A stretch of DNA of 64,000 bases from Antedon mediterranea. Taxonomy: Eukaryota; Echinodermata; Crinoidea; Comatulida; Antedonidae. The stretch is taken from positions 13,453,201 to 13,517,200 of the forward strand of contig NC_092670.1 in the NCBI RefSeq assembly GCF_964355755.1, read 5' to 3'. Made by a program: the position numbers and the translations under genes. This document shows positions 21,850 to 35,001 of this stretch, in pieces; positions within the stretch are counted from its first letter, which is position 1; each line of letters starts with the position of its first letter. The notes under the pieces are model-generated. The model made no database searches and was not told where the DNA came from. It saw nothing but the letters and a program-made list of their open reading frames with translations.

Positions 21850-24488
21850 GTAAGACTCAATAATATCAATGAACTTTATTATAGCCTACCAACCTCACTC
21901 ATAGCCCGTTCAGGCTTTGTTATTTACCAGGTTGGTTCATTTGTACACTTATCGCTAACTTTGGTGGTATTAATCCCCTGTACACTTATCGGTAACTTTG
22001 GTAGGATGAACCTCCTGATGAACTACACTACAGGGGTACATATCCTGAATCCTTAGTGGGCCTACATTGCAAAATAAATTATAGAATCCAAATTGATGTA
22101 ATTGTTTTGTTTATATATTTGCTAAAGCCTAACAAGAAAAGCAATCCATAATTATTACTTCCCGTATACTTCATGACATTGGAAATAGTAAACATAGCTT
22201 ATTGAAATGCACCATAAAATGTAAAAATAGATAAAGCCTACGAATCTTCATATAATGTTTTAATGCACGTAGGCCAATTATTTTTAGCAATGGAAAATGT
22301 TCATGGTTCAGTATCTGTTGTTTCTTAAATTTCCTAAAATATTTTTAAAACATATATTCCTATTATTTTTTTCAAATTTGAATTATATTTTAGAATAGCG
22401 TTTTAAAAAAGTAGGTTAATAGACCATACATTTCAACTTTTGGTGATTTGTCTTTGAAATTAAAACGTCAATTATTTTTTACGCAAGCAGTATACGATGC
22501 TTCTAAACATTTCGTAAGATAGGCCTGCTAATAGCCTATGCGTAGACAGTGAGACCCTTTTATCCTCCATTCTCAACCATTTGAAGAGGTAACGAATGGA
22601 TGCGTAACGCATTGGTTGTACAGTAGTCTGTTCATGGATGAATTGACAGTTGTATATAGCATTCCTTTTCCGTACCGTAGGTTACTGTCTATTGTGCCGT
22701 ACAGGATCGCAGGACAACTGTGTGATACACTGTATACACGTGTAATATCACACGTAAATTCCTGAATAATGGGCCATAAGCATTAGCCTACAAACCCAAA
22801 CATACAGGTGACACATGTGATACATGTGATTAACTAATTTAACTATGATACGGGAGATTTTATAGGCTTGCATTCAAATGGACGGATATCTAGGTTGAGT
22901 GCGAATTTAGCCTATATTGCTTATCTTGTTTATTTATTTAAACACACATACAGAATTCAAAGGGACATATCGGGCCATTTAAAGTAATCCAAGTTTCTTT
23001 AAAATAACATTTATAATTTGGTCAGATCATCGGCCTAGATTTAAAGATTTGGATGCTGATGTAAATCAATCGTAATAGTTTATATTAACGAACATTTCAA
23101 CAACATAAATAGAGATATAAAGGTGCTGAAAACGATAGTATTTTCCTCATGTACGGTATTTGTTTTTGTTATTTCTTTGTGTCACAACCAATAATATGTA
23201 CAAAATAAATAACAAAGACTAAAAAAGGCATAGTTTCAACCACAACTAAACAAACACCATTTCATTAAAACAAAATTAAAAGGGCCTAATTATGATTTAT
23301 TTCATTTCATTAAATTATTTATTCATCCAAATAATAAAGTAGAATAAAATACATTAAAAGATATGATGAAAAGGTTCGTCGACAAAAAAGCTGAAGCTTG
23401 TTAGGCCTACGAGGTTGATGACCTAAAATTACATCTACAAGGAACTGCAAACATTTTCCAAAATTTTCAAGTAGTTTACTGTTAAGAACCCATACTAAAT
23501 TAGTCAACTCTCAGTTTTGTATTTATTTATAATTTGCGCATAATTATCGATTAATATATGCAAATTCTTTCTCTTATTTCATTATTTTTTCAATGGAAAT
23601 TTTTATTATATAAATTTCTAACCAAAAGAACCCACATTTCATCTCGTAATACGGTTAATAAAATATTATTGCGAGTATTGCGAGCCTTGCGCATGCGTAT
23701 ATCAGTATTTGTTTGAATGTATATACCGGTAACCTACAGAGGTAAATTCTTAACTCCTACAGTCTCTTCCAAGTACTACCAACTCCCCCCACCCCAACCC
23801 TACAATAAAAAAAAAAACCCAAAAATACAGACTTTGGGCGTAGTAAAAACAAATTATTCCCTATCCCTTCGAGTGTTTCAAACGAAATTGTGTGTCCCCT
23901 GAATGGATGTATCTCAGTGAAGTGGGTTCTCAGCGGGTAATCATTTATTATTATTGTTACAAACACAAGGACATGTATTGTCTAGTATAGTTAGTTCTAT
24001 AACACGGTATACCCATGTATACCACCTTTCGCAATACTTTATATTTTAATAGTTTTTCGAAATCAGGAAATATAAAACCAACTATGTATTCATGGAACTA
24101 TCAATGTTCATCCATAAACGTCAATGCAGGGTTTTAAGTCATATTTATACATTATTCTGCTTCAATTGAACAACTTGGGTCAATTTATCGAATTATATTT
24201 TTTACAATCATTCCGGTATCTATATATAAATTATGGTTAATTCTGACATAGGCGAGCACAATGGAAAAACTTCGGTACAAATCTCTGCCTTGGATACCTA
24301 CCTGATCTATCTCAGATGTACCGCGAAATGTAAATTTGATAACATTGGTTTTCAATATTACGATATTGGTCCATATTTCTATCTTAGGAAGATATTATAA
24401 AAAGTTTTAAAACAACATTTCTGATTTCATTGGTAGATTTTCAACTCAATTTCAATTGTACGCGGTCAAAATCATTTCCGGGTTCACG
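21850..24488. other. AT-rich region, no recognised gene
   Basis: Only short open frames occur, including minus-strand frames at 23319-23507 and 23757-23966. The first lies in sequence resembling a LINE 3' end, with a TTTATTTCATTTCATT-like terminus at 23295-23312. TAGGCCTA occurs at about 23403. Confidence 0.35.
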
Positions 24489-24599
24489 ATGAGTTCACGA
24501 GTTCACCTTGCAATTACCTGGTTTCAACTAAGTTGGCCGTTAGTGGCTATAACCATTTTAGTTTTTTGTTTATTTTCGGATCGGGCCGCGCGTGTGAAG
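24489..24599 (+). CDS. Candidate first exon encoding a signal peptide or membrane anchor (37 codons)
   Basis: The ATG at 24489 opens MSSRVHLAITWFQLSW followed by the hydrophobic PLVAITILVFCLFS and the basic DRAARVK. The frame meets a moderate donor AAG|GTACAG at 24599/24600 in phase 0 and otherwise stops two codons later. The block is GC-richer than its surroundings. The topology would be a cleaved signal or a type II anchor. Like the exon at 21787, it is phase-compatible with the exon at 59740, so it could be an alternative first exon, but nothing ties them together. Confidence 0.3.
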
Positions 24600-25059
24600 G
24601 TACAGTAGTTAAAAAATAAAAATTATATTGATAAAATGGTCTAAATAATTTGACAACATTTTTGTCAATTGAAGAAATTTTGTAATAATTTTGGATTAAA
24701 GGAACTGGTCAGTTTTTATTTATTCATTTATTTAACTGTATACATGATTACACAATCAAGTAAAAGAAAACCTCTTTTGCATTGTGGTCCAGTTTAAATC
24801 CAAAATAAATCAAGGAAAAATATAGTTTTGCGAGTAATAAAATAGATCGATAGCTAGATTTGAATGAAGCAATATTTAAATTAAGTTGGTAGGTTATTCC
24901 ATTTTAAAAGAGCGCAGCATCTTTTAGACGCCAGAGAGATAATTTAGGAAGAGGATACAGACAATTCATAAACCACAGTTTGTTTATCAAAATGATAAGA
25001 ATAATAATGTACTGTTTCATTGAATTTTATATCGATCCACGGAACTGCCGTAAATGTAG

Positions 25060-25100
25060 CTACATGAGCGCTAACTGGCTAAACACAGCGCATGAGGGCC
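25060..25100 (+). repeat. Short repeat shared with 53676-53745
   Basis: CATGAGCGCTAACTGGCTAA followed by a GC-rich stretch is similar to ATGAGCGCTCACTGGCTAAA at 53676-53745. It is a fragment of an interspersed repeat of unknown class. Confidence 0.35.
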
Positions 25101-25137
25101 CCAATGCATCTAGACCGCGTTGGACGGCCCATGAATG

Positions 25138-25262
25138 CTAAAGCGTGGTTCTCACTAGGACGCAACGTAACGCAACGCAATGACGTATCGATTCAACGTG
25201 CCTTATTGCGTACCATTGGAGTTTTCCTCCTGCGTTACGCTACTCTCGGTTATGGTTGGTTT
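25138..25262. mobile_element. Partial MITE, GTGGGAACCAAGCTT family
   Basis: AAGCGTGGTTCTCACTAGGA and CGCAACGTAACGCAACGCAA form a well-preserved left arm. The right arm (TGCGTTACGC, CTCGGTTATGGTTGG) is diverged. Confidence 0.5.
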
Positions 25263-26770
25263 GAGAGGCCTAAACATGAACTGACATATTCTCCATATTG
25301 ATAAATTCTAATGTTCAGATCATTTGCCAATTTACACATAATAATAATAATAATTTATTGCGACAATTAATACGAGAATATCCTTGACTGTTTTAGGATT
25401 GATCTTACTACCACACAACGTTTCATTATTTCTTTTATTGTTTTTTTATTAGTCATGTTTTTCAATTTCAAAGAAACAAAGGTATTATGGAAACGTATCA
25501 ACATTAATGTGACGGCCTTTGAATCAAAATTTGAGTTGAAGATATTGGACCCGGTAAAGGTGCAATTTAAACATTTTTAAAGACCATATCACAATGTATG
25601 ACCGGAATTAATGTAGGCCCATGTCATTGTGGAAATTAAAACATGTTCTCTCAGTTTGTTTCTAATACTAATACGAATTAGTGAAACATAATAGTGAGTA
25701 CAATAGATCGATTGCAACAAATAAACAGTATTGATCTTGGGAATGCGCATGCGTCATGTTCTGTTTCAAACGTTGCACCAGTAATGGAAGACGGATTTTG
25801 CCTAGCTTTTGATTAGTGTAAATAAACACGGCGTAACTGTTATTTGAATATTGTTATACACTCACAAAAAGTGTCCTTTTATTTTAAGTAACAAGATGGT
25901 TTAATTAGATATAGTCCATATAGATAGTCACCGCTTTCCAATCCTTCATAGGAATTGTGTAACTTTGTCTGTTGGTACATACATGAATTTCCACATGGAT
26001 AATTTTAAAATTATAATTAAGTATAAAATATAGTTTAGAGAGAGTTACAATTTTATAGAGAGGAAATTGTGTAGTGGCATACGTAAAATCGGATCTGGTT
26101 ACACTTTACTTCAGATGATTGTGTTACCTTTTTTTTCATTTTTTTCCATTTTTAAATAGAGTATCTTTTATTCATAAAAAAACATACATTATTGCTCCCC
26201 TTTCGTTTCACTGGAAAGTGTCCAATTAATAGAGGTTGCATGTATTCTTTATGTCGCTCATTTCACAACGATGTATTTTTGGTTGTCAATTACGCATGCT
26301 GCAATCAAAACATAAATTATAGGATTTACATTTATTGTGCTTTCAATTTAAGTGCACCGTTAAGAGAATAATAATAATGCGATTTTTTAAATGCTATTTC
26401 CCCTATTTTTTCGTTAACTCTATCTTGTGGTGGATATATTTCACAGCCAATATCAACACGCACATCGGACAAGTGTGAACAGGATTTAAAACCGCTTAAA
26501 ATCTGGTAAGGCTCCTGCGCGTTAAGCCACTTTCACACGTTTGCACCTATCCGGGTTATTAGTTTCGTCTCTCTAGCTCAGTCAGACAACCTATTATCAG
26601 AATAAAAGCGTATACTAGTATACAGCGATTCCAGTGGTTTCGTAAAACTGTTGTTATAACGCCTGAGTAGATTCTTGTCACTTGATTGGATGATGATAGG
26701 TCACATGATATTCAATAACTACTCTGTTATTTTAATTATTTTGTCATTAAATGAGTGCAATACTTGCGTT

Positions 26771-26840
26771 ATGCGAGTGCAATTCGTTATATTCCCGTTG
26801 AATTTCGTTATATGCGCGTTCGTTCTTGTTACACTGCACA
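26771..26840 (+). CDS. Weak candidate signal-peptide exon
   Basis: The ATG at 26771 opens MRVQFVIFPLNFVICAFVLV, and the frame reaches a donor-like CACA|GTGAGC at 26840/26841 in phase 1. The hydrophobicity partly reflects a locally repetitive TTCGTTATAT sequence, so chance is a serious alternative. It lies within a longer frame beginning at 26675. Confidence 0.15.
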
Positions 26841-26994
26841 GTGAGCAAGCACGTACTGCACGAGGCTATGACTGTTGACGGAAATCAACATGTAGTGTGC
26901 TTCATCTACAGACATTGATTACTCTGCGTCTAAAGCGCGCTGCCATTTTTCATTGCTTTAGGTCTTGGCCTAACCTCTCAGCAGCAGGTGTGTA

Positions 26995-27104
26995 ATGATC
27001 TATATTCGTGCAATGGAACAAATAATTCCATTCGGTGAAATGTTCACCTCATGAAATATTTGTACCAATGCACTCATAAGCATTCATTATTTTGTATAAT
27101 ATGA
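26995..27104. repeat. Interspersed repeat, second copy of the 18020-18143 family
   Basis: CACCTCATGAAATATTTGTA, CCAATGCACTCATAAGC and ATTCATTATTTTGTAT match the tail of the copy at 18020-18143. The hairpin end is degraded. Confidence 0.5.
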
Positions 27105-28142
27105 AATTGTCGCATGTCACGCGAATGCACGCATGTCACATGTAGTAGGTAGATTTTATTCGTTTTTGTAGCTGAATAGAAATCATACAGTATATACTTG
27201 TTAATGTGCAAAGTGTAATATACGAGTTGTGTATTATACGTTTGAAAAAGCAGCAGTAAAGATCACGTTACACTCATCCCTCAACGATTATCCCAAAGTA
27301 TTACGATTTATCAAGTAGATATCGCAGCTATTCTGTCGGGAAATCAACACAATATCTAGTAGAATTATAATCTTGGATTATTATATATTTCAAATACATT
27401 TCAATAGGGAATATTGTTTAAAAAATTCATTTAAAACGCTATACGCGACACATATTAGTACACAAAGCAGGAAATATCTGGTGGACCACACGCTTCATAC
27501 AGTATTATCCGCTGTGGTGTCAATAATGATAAAGTTTCTAATTATAGGATAGATGAAATGGACGAGCGTATTTTGTAATATTTAGATATATATCAATAAT
27601 TGCTATAAGGAAATGGTATCCATCTTTCTTAATAGCCACAAACACACAAATGAATAATAAATAACTCCAGAATTTAGAGTGCATTTACCACATTTCACCT
27701 TTTACACTCTTTTCTCGTTTAACTAATTCATTCACACATCTACATCATTAACTACGGTAGATCTTTTTGGGACACCCTATTCAGACTTCACCTCTATTAT
27801 TAAAGCAGTGACGAGTGAATTTTTACTCTTCTTTGATTAAAGTTACAGGGTAATAAGTATTCAGGAGACGCCCACCAGGTGACACATTATTTGGTCTGAA
27901 ACTGTACCTTTAATAAGCTGTTTATAATTGTGAATTTGCAAATGAGGAACAATGTATTTCTAGACTTGACTTAAATCAATCGCGATGAAAAATACAAACA
28001 TTTTATATATCATTTGAAAACTAAAAAATATTGTGATAGGCTGAAGAATATTTTAAATTACAAATGCCTCATGTTTCCCATTTACCTGAATCGGTATTGC
28101 GTATTATTACTTAAAAGCGCCTGTTCGGTGTATAAGTTACAG

Positions 28143-28209
28143 ATCGCAGCAGGAACAAACGTGCACGTTTTGAAATTTAAGAGAATCAAGTCAATACATT
28201 TGACAACAG
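28143..28209 (+). CDS. Possible internal exon
   Basis: An acceptor-like TAAGTTACAG is followed by 67 nt open in one frame (IAAGTNVHVLKFKRIKSIHL...) and a good donor ACAACAG|GTGAGTC. It would start in phase 0 and end in phase 1. No family is recognised, and this rests only on splice signals. Confidence 0.15.
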
Positions 28210-28491
28210 GTGAGTCTTAAGCAATTTAATGAACATTTTTTGGATTAAGGACTTTGTTGGGAATGGAAAACTGGTTTTTTAAACAGTTGGTGCTGCTCTT
28301 AGAAGATAAAGATTGCTGATGCCGAATTTGTTTAAACAAATCACGTTGTTTACAACAACAAGCAACTATTAATTTAAATTAAATTAATAGCCGGTTGTCG
28401 GTGTTTACCGGCAACATAGGAAAATACCATGATACAGCATCACATGTATCGTATAGTATCTTAGTTCACAGCCTAACCCTAACATACTTAC

Positions 28492-28528
28492 CTGTTGCGG
28501 GCACCATTTGATACACATGATCTGCCAT
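28492..28528 (-). CDS. Candidate minus-strand first exon (MADHVYQMVPAT...) downstream of two octamer motifs
   Basis: The ATG at 28528 on the minus strand opens MADHVYQMVPAT and runs into a strong donor ACAG|GTAAGTATG (exon end 28492, phase 1). Two exact ATGCAAAT boxes at 28583-28590 and 28605-28612, read as ATTTGCAT on the gene strand, lie 55-85 nt upstream with 22-bp spacing, a plausible POU/Oct-type promoter arrangement. The surrounding frame stays open upstream to 28675, so an internal exon starting after the acceptor CCGATTCTCAG near 28559 is the alternative. Following exons were not found to the left, and the product is unknown. Confidence 0.3.
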
Positions 28529-28689
28529 TAACCGAAATAGTCCGGTATAATAACAAAGGAATGCTGAGAATCGGGTGATATTATGCAAATTAGGAAAAAC
28601 TAATATGCAAATTATGGTAACAATATAATGTACCCATGCTGAGCTCGTCAATTGTTTATAACGTCTAATTTGCAATTTTCTTCAACAAT

Positions 28690-28800
28690 TAATATATATA
28701 TGGACACGATTACGTCATATCACCGCCATATGTGGTACATCTCACTTTTTAGTGACTCTACAGCTCACTATGTCGGTCGGTTGGTCGGTCGGTAAACACT
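28690..28800 (+). repeat. GATGTGCC-family fragment and TCGG simple repeat
   Basis: ACGTCATATCACCGCCATAT resembles the internal motif of the repeats at 2843 and 63477. It is followed by a short GTCGGTCGGTTGGTCGGTCG tract at 28772-28793. Confidence 0.35.
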
Positions 28801-30656
28801 AACTCAAATTTGAGCACGCGACTGCAGACATGCATATGGCCTTGTTTGTTGTCAAACTAGTTATTATACTGAAGGAAGACAGAGCGTAAGTCCTCATACA
28901 TAAAGGTACGGGAGACAGAAATAATGCTTCGACACGTATTTTCAATCTGAACATGTTTTATAGGTAATTTAAAGATGCTATGTGTAAGTATCAGACGTTT
29001 TTATTGTCGTTGGCGTGTTTAATTACATAAGGCTAAATGGTTTTCTAAGATCATTTTTTGTCGCTAACACTGCGTGTATTCTATGTATAGATTGGAACAG
29101 CGTCATTTCATGTCTAATGGATCAACACAAACTACGCGAAAAGGTTATTTTACACAAACTAATTGATAAAAAACCTAAGACCATACGATAACTATGACAT
29201 ACGTCATAATGCAACATATTAATAAACAAATGTAAACACATTCGTTCAAATTGTGTATGTTACCTAGTCCGTAGAGAGCAGATAATATACAAAATACGAA
29301 TCATGCAAACGTAATATACCGCCTGTGACGTTACGAAGCAAGTCGAAGCGCGCATCCAGGCCTGTGTACACTGAGCATGTACACACGTGAGGTGCACGTC
29401 GCGTCATGCGTTGAATTTAATGAAGCGAGTTGGAAAAGTGTTAATGAAAGCACCCAGAAACTGAGTGAAGTGCTTGGCAACATCACCACGCAGATGGCGA
29501 ATGTTGATATTTAGGCGCGCCCATGTTAAAAGAATACAAATGTTTCTTTTTTTAATTTGTGAAGTTATTAATGATTAAGGGTTTTCTGTGAGTATATACC
29601 TATTTACACCGATAAATTCAGAATTATAACTTGAAAATTGTAGGCGCTATGTGCTAACAAACAAACAAAGCAAGTAGGCCTACTACACTTTCTGTATTGC
29701 CAAGTAACAAGTTGCCCATAAGCAATTCAAACGAATTCACGCACGGAGACTTCGCAAGTTCAAATTCACCGCGTTGAAATTGGAAATCGACTGACGACGC
29801 CTTCTAACTTGAGTATGATTTGATGTTCACACTAAAATCGTTCATCGCGTCAAAATTACAGTTCGATCTACTAACATTTTTCAGTTTTACACTGGCCATT
29901 AGCGGATACCCTCTTCGTGGCGGCATGTATAGTGACGATATTTATCGTATCATTTACTGTATACCGTCCCATTGGGTGGGTTTTCATGACGTTTAACGTT
30001 TAAACAAAGTCGTAAATTAAACTACAGTAATACAAAATAAGTTCAATCCGCCAAGTAATCAATGTTATTTAAACAGGCAATACGAAGCCAGTTTAATTAT
30101 GAATGCCCTACATTATCGACGATTCTGAATACAGTTTCTTTAATATGTATGCTAATCATTTTATCCAACGACTGTAATAATTTCAACTTCCTGATTGCTG
30201 TTAGTAGACTAAATTAAACATTAATGTATCAATGTAATATTAACTAAGTACGTAAACAATTGTATTTTTATAACTAGGTAAATCATGAATTTATCTGCAG
30301 AGTATGAACAAAAATAATTGCCTTTTGTTTGTGTATTAACGATCAACTTATCACATTTCAGTAGATTTGATTGAATTAGGCATTAGTTAGACACAGACTA
30401 AATTTTGTGAAACATTTTTTTCTGAAACAGGATCGTTGGAAACCATCTTATGTTTTCTTTGCGCAACCATGATTCAATTAACTTTAAAATGTTAATAATA
30501 TTTATAATTTTTTTTCTGTTGGCGTCGGCAAGTTATTGCAAGTAATAAAGAAAGCACAGATAATTTGTATATTTAATTAATGCTCCTGGCGATAATGCAA
30601 TATTCGATCAGTAACACGTTCCCGACTTTACTGCCACCGCCCCTACCAAGATTAAA

Positions 30657-30862
30657 GCGTGCTTCCCATTAGCGACGCAACGCAACGCAGCCGACGCAAC
30701 GTAAGCAAATGCCCTTCTAATAATTGTGTCTGCCCTCGATCCTGCGTGAAATCAAACCTGCGATGTTTGCAACACTGTTGCGTTGTCGGTTCCCACTTGT
30801 GATTACGCAATACAGCACCTTCGATACGTCGTGTTGCGTTCTAGTGGGAACCACGCTTGGTA
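30657..30862. mobile_element. Palindromic MITE, GTGGGAACCAAGCTT family
   Basis: The left end GCGTGCTTCCCATTAGCGAC with GCAACGCAACGCAG is inverted to the right end TGTTGCGTTCTAGTGGGAAC, which runs into CACGCTTGG. Overlapping open frames on both strands (30717-31062) are by-products of this GC-richer palindrome and are not genes. Confidence 0.65.
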
Positions 30863-31062
30863 GAATGCCCATAAATGATAATTTGTTATGTACAGAAGTA
30901 GGCCTAACTATGAAATGTCCATTCAAGGCTATCAAATTACGTGTAAGTTTTGGTCCATTCACACACATGACATATGCTTTGCCATACAATATACGATATA
31001 GCGCCATCATCTTCGTTCTTGTCATAAAAATCTATTTTAAGTTCCTATTCTGGATAAAGTAA

Positions 31063-34000
31063 TCAAATCAATCTACAATGCATTGTAACTTTCTAACAAA
31101 GAAAGACAAATTCTGGACATCACGCAAGTTGTTTTGGCTTTTTTTTTTATCGTGTCCAAATTTTTTTTTACTGATTGTGTGTTCGTTTTATAATGATAGC
31201 TTTTATATTTTTATCTCGAAATGTATATTTGTTAAACTTTAATTTGTTAAACCAAGTTGCAATAAAGAATATGATTATTTTTATACATTCTTCCAAAATA
31301 ATTACATCTTTATCTACGTTGTTGGCAAAGTCGAAATCATTCGAATTGATCACTCTGCTTCCGTTATTTCTGTGTAGCAATATCCTTGCTTATCGTTTTA
31401 TCGCTTCATGTTCAACACGTAATTGCAATAATAATAGCATTTCTGTAGATATTCAACGATGGTTTTCTCATGGGATCACCCCTTTCTCTAATTGGTATTT
31501 TAAGTACCTAACAGCAATCAAAATAAAAACGTAATATTTCTGTATTTTATAGTGGCACATCATTATTGGTTAATATTTTAAAGAAATGTTCCAGCATAAA
31601 TCATCGTGGAGTCCACAGGAATAATTTCAACACAACTTAAAGAGACGCCTATAGTGTTTTATTATTATTATTATTTTTAAATGTTATCTTAATTTTTGTT
31701 TGTAAAATCGCCGTTAAAACATAGAATAAAATTGTGGTTTAAGAGGATTAGATTATTGTTATGTTTAGTCGACAGTCGGTGTTTTTTAAAGCAGCTCAAG
31801 TATTATACGTAATACTGCCATGTTAAATATTTATATTGGGCGAAATGCAGTGTAGAACCTAGACAATTTCTCAAACAAAACACGTGCTGAGAGCAATTAC
31901 TTCACTTGGTACAAAATGCATATTTATCTAGCACTTTAGAATATTTTTCAACTAAGTGGTTACTTAATAATCTTAGTATAAGGGCCTATACGGTAAACTT
32001 GCTTATAGATAATAATATACAGATTCAAATCTGTTTCCGATTCGATTACGAACATTAGTAATTTTTTACATTTTCAGTTTTTCAATTTTTACCTCAACCT
32101 GATACAGTAGACAAAGTATTTCGAAAGCAAGACCATTGGCTGTATTCACAATTCACACTTTCATGCTAAGGGAAACACTAGTGAAATACTTAATATTAAG
32201 GGAAATATCTTCGTACTATGTGGTGGTTCCCAGTTCTTTTAATTTTCCACGCCGCTTTATCTACCTATTTTTAACTAGGTATTTACAGATGAGTGGAATG
32301 TGAGTTGTTCTTATATCGAGAATTGAACCTCTCTGAAACTTTCTGTCGGATAGTACTCAAACCATGTGGGTAGGTTGGGGAAGTATGTATTGTAGGCCTA
32401 AAATATATAAGCATTCATGGTGCAGTTAAGTGTACTTTTGTATAGTTTCCTCCGTACGTTTCATAATTAGGACATCGTGTTCCGTCATGGTTTTTTTTTT
32501 CAAAGTGGAACGAAGACATCATAGTACCGTTTGATTGCCTTGTTCAATTCATCAACCATAAGAATAAATGGATATGAATAAGTATCTTCGCAAATAATCA
32601 CCACTTAAGAAAATCGATAGTAGATTACAACAGGTGGCAAATACGTAAACGATGCCATAGGCTAATTCTCAAGTAATGCCTTCAATCAGAAAATGAAAAA
32701 CAAATTGCACGCTTTATAAGTTATAATAATAATTTAACGGTTATGAAGAAAGCTTGAATGGTTAATGGATGAGTTTATGTGATTTAAAAGTTACAAGAAA
32801 CAAGGTCGAAAATGTTGTGGTGTATATTATGACATCCATTATTTACGTCAATTTTCTAATTTTACAGTTTCGTCTGTGGATGACGTCGCTGTCAAAAACG
32901 AACACTATTCTGAGTTGCAATCATGTACATAACAAAGTACATGTCAACTAACATAATGACTGTTTGTTAATGCCGTAATAATCTTTGAAAGAGAAATGTT
33001 TGTTAAAAGTAGGTTGTTTAATGTCGCAATAGAACACATCTTACCCATCAAGTATATGTCGGAAAACTATAGTAATCACCAAGTATATAATGATGTTGAA
33101 AATGATGATTGCTTTGTTGTGGCTGCTCGTGGCAATGCATTTTATTGATTCTATTTTGAATGATTTGTATATTAATTGTTGGCGTAGGAAGAAAGAGAAA
33201 AATCAAACAATGTATAATTAGGCCTATCTTTCATATTTACTGATGTTAAAAACAAAATTCGACTGTGTATCGTCCGATTGCAGCAGTGAAGTACAAGTTA
33301 CTGTAAATTGTGTTCGAAATAAACAAAATATATTATAGGCAATCAATTTAGGCCTAATACAATAATGATAATTGATATAAACTCGGATTTTGAATCTTCG
33401 ATTAAACTATTACTAATGCTTTAACTCGCATTAAATTCATGATCCAATTTTTCATTTATTCGATAAATCTTCAATGCTTTCATTAAACGTAGATAAATAT
33501 TGATAATTCGAGTGTGAAATGTATTAATCTGGAGGGAATATATTGTTCTAATTCAATAACTAACCGTATACGTATTGTTGTTGCATGTCTGCTATAGAAT
33601 ATCACATCAGTTTTTTATCTCGACTACGGTAGGTCAAATTTAGAAATCGGCTTAGTCACAAAAAAACACACTTATGTGATGCATGTTGGTGATTTTAAAC
33701 CAGGAGTCTTTACCAGAGATGTTCACATAGGCCTGTAAGTTACATTTAATGGTATACTTTGTACATCATTAACCACCTGACTATCCCGATTTCCCGACTG
33801 AGAGGGCCCGACGCTAGCTATTATTTTCCGTACGAGACTTTCTCCATCGTTGCGGATGTTTCGATGGATATTGTATTCTGTAAAATAATTGCGCATGCGT
33901 TGTTTATACGCACGTTTGTTACGCTTACGATGTGATGCTCAGTGCATTTCGTCAAAATGCCCGTTCAGCCTCCTTAACGGAAGAGCAGTTGACACATCAC

Positions 34001-34727
34001 CAGTCTTAAAAATGTCTACTTACGCCGATCGTGTATTCGTTTCATCGCCAATGTAAATATAAATCATTTTCAAAGAATCACATTTGACTCTTGTACACAA
34101 GTATCTACATAAAGTAGAAATGTATTAGTATTCAATTTTTTACAAATCCAATAAAAGGTAAATAAGCTATAAGTTTCATCTAGATTTCACTCGCATGTTC
34201 GTATTTTTCGTAATTGAATGTCTTGTCTTTTCTTCGACTATTATTATACTATTATTGGTAATATCAGACATTTTCAATACACATGCTATGGCGACTATAT
34301 TCCTGTGTCAGGGGATTTATTTCGCCTGATCCGTGCGTAAATTTACAAAAAGCTACCAATAAATCGTGACGCGATTCTCGTATATATTACCACTGTAATT
34401 GTTAAAGCATGTTGAAACATCTATTATAACACAATGTGCTTTGGTGTTATTTAATAAAAAGTACATTATTATCGGAGTCACTTAATATTTTGGTTGAAGT
34501 AGATTACTGGATGTGAAAACGTCAACACTTTTAGCGTGAATACACGATCTTTTGTTACCAGCGTAAAGTACAGATGATTGCTTGCAATAAATAAGACGTT
34601 ACTATACTGTTGGTCTTGCGTACCATACCCTCATGTACAAGTGTCCCTTTTGAAGGGATGTTCCTTGAAAAGGGATTGGTAATAGTGTAAAAAAAATTTT
34701 CACCTCAATGGAAGTGTCCCGTGTCCG
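31063..34727. other. AT-rich intergenic region
   Basis: Frames of 119 codons (+, 31175-31534) and 70 codons (-, 31168-31380) overlap each other and match nothing recognised. The rest shows only short frames, scattered TAGGCCTA and homopolymer runs. No splice-bounded exon stood out. Confidence 0.35.
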
Positions 34728-34802
34728 AATAATAATAATAATAATAAGATTTGTATAGCGCTCATACCACTCCAGAGTGCTCAAGGCGCATTTAAAAATA
34801 AA
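34728..34802 (-). mobile_element. SINE 3' tail, minus orientation
   Basis: Read on the minus strand it gives AATGCGCCTTGAGCACTC, then ATGAGCGCTATACAAATC and (TTA)n, the same tail layout as the SINEs at 6590 and 20088. Confidence 0.5.
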
Positions 34803-34865
34803 TAAATAGAGGGGTTCATGTTATTTAACGGTCTACATACTTTCTTTTTTTCGTTTGAATTTGGT

Positions 34866-34999
34866 GGGATAAGCTTGGTTCGCAATGACGTAAGCGCAAC
34901 CCAAGTAACACATGATGGATTATTCGAACTGTCGCTTGATTCTTATCTCACTTGCATTGTGCCTACGACGTCCTTGCGCTGTGCCTGTGGAACAACGCT
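34866..34999. mobile_element. Diverged MITE copy, GTGGGAACCAAGCTT family
   Basis: TAAGCTTGGTTCGCAATGAC, GTAAGCGCAACCCAAGTAAC, CTGTCGCTTGATTCTTATC and ACGTCCTTGCGCTGTGCC follow the family order. It lies only 2-3 bp from the next copy, giving a head-to-tail pair. Confidence 0.6.
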
Positions 35000-35001
35000 T
35001 T

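Noticed and set aside
30717-31062. Overlapping 100-112 codon frames on both strands
   Set aside because: They are a by-product of the GC-richer palindromic MITE at 30657-30862.
31168-31534. 119-codon plus and 70-codon minus overlapping frames
   Set aside because: No homology features; hydrophobic and Ile/Asn-rich composition expected from AT-rich sequence.
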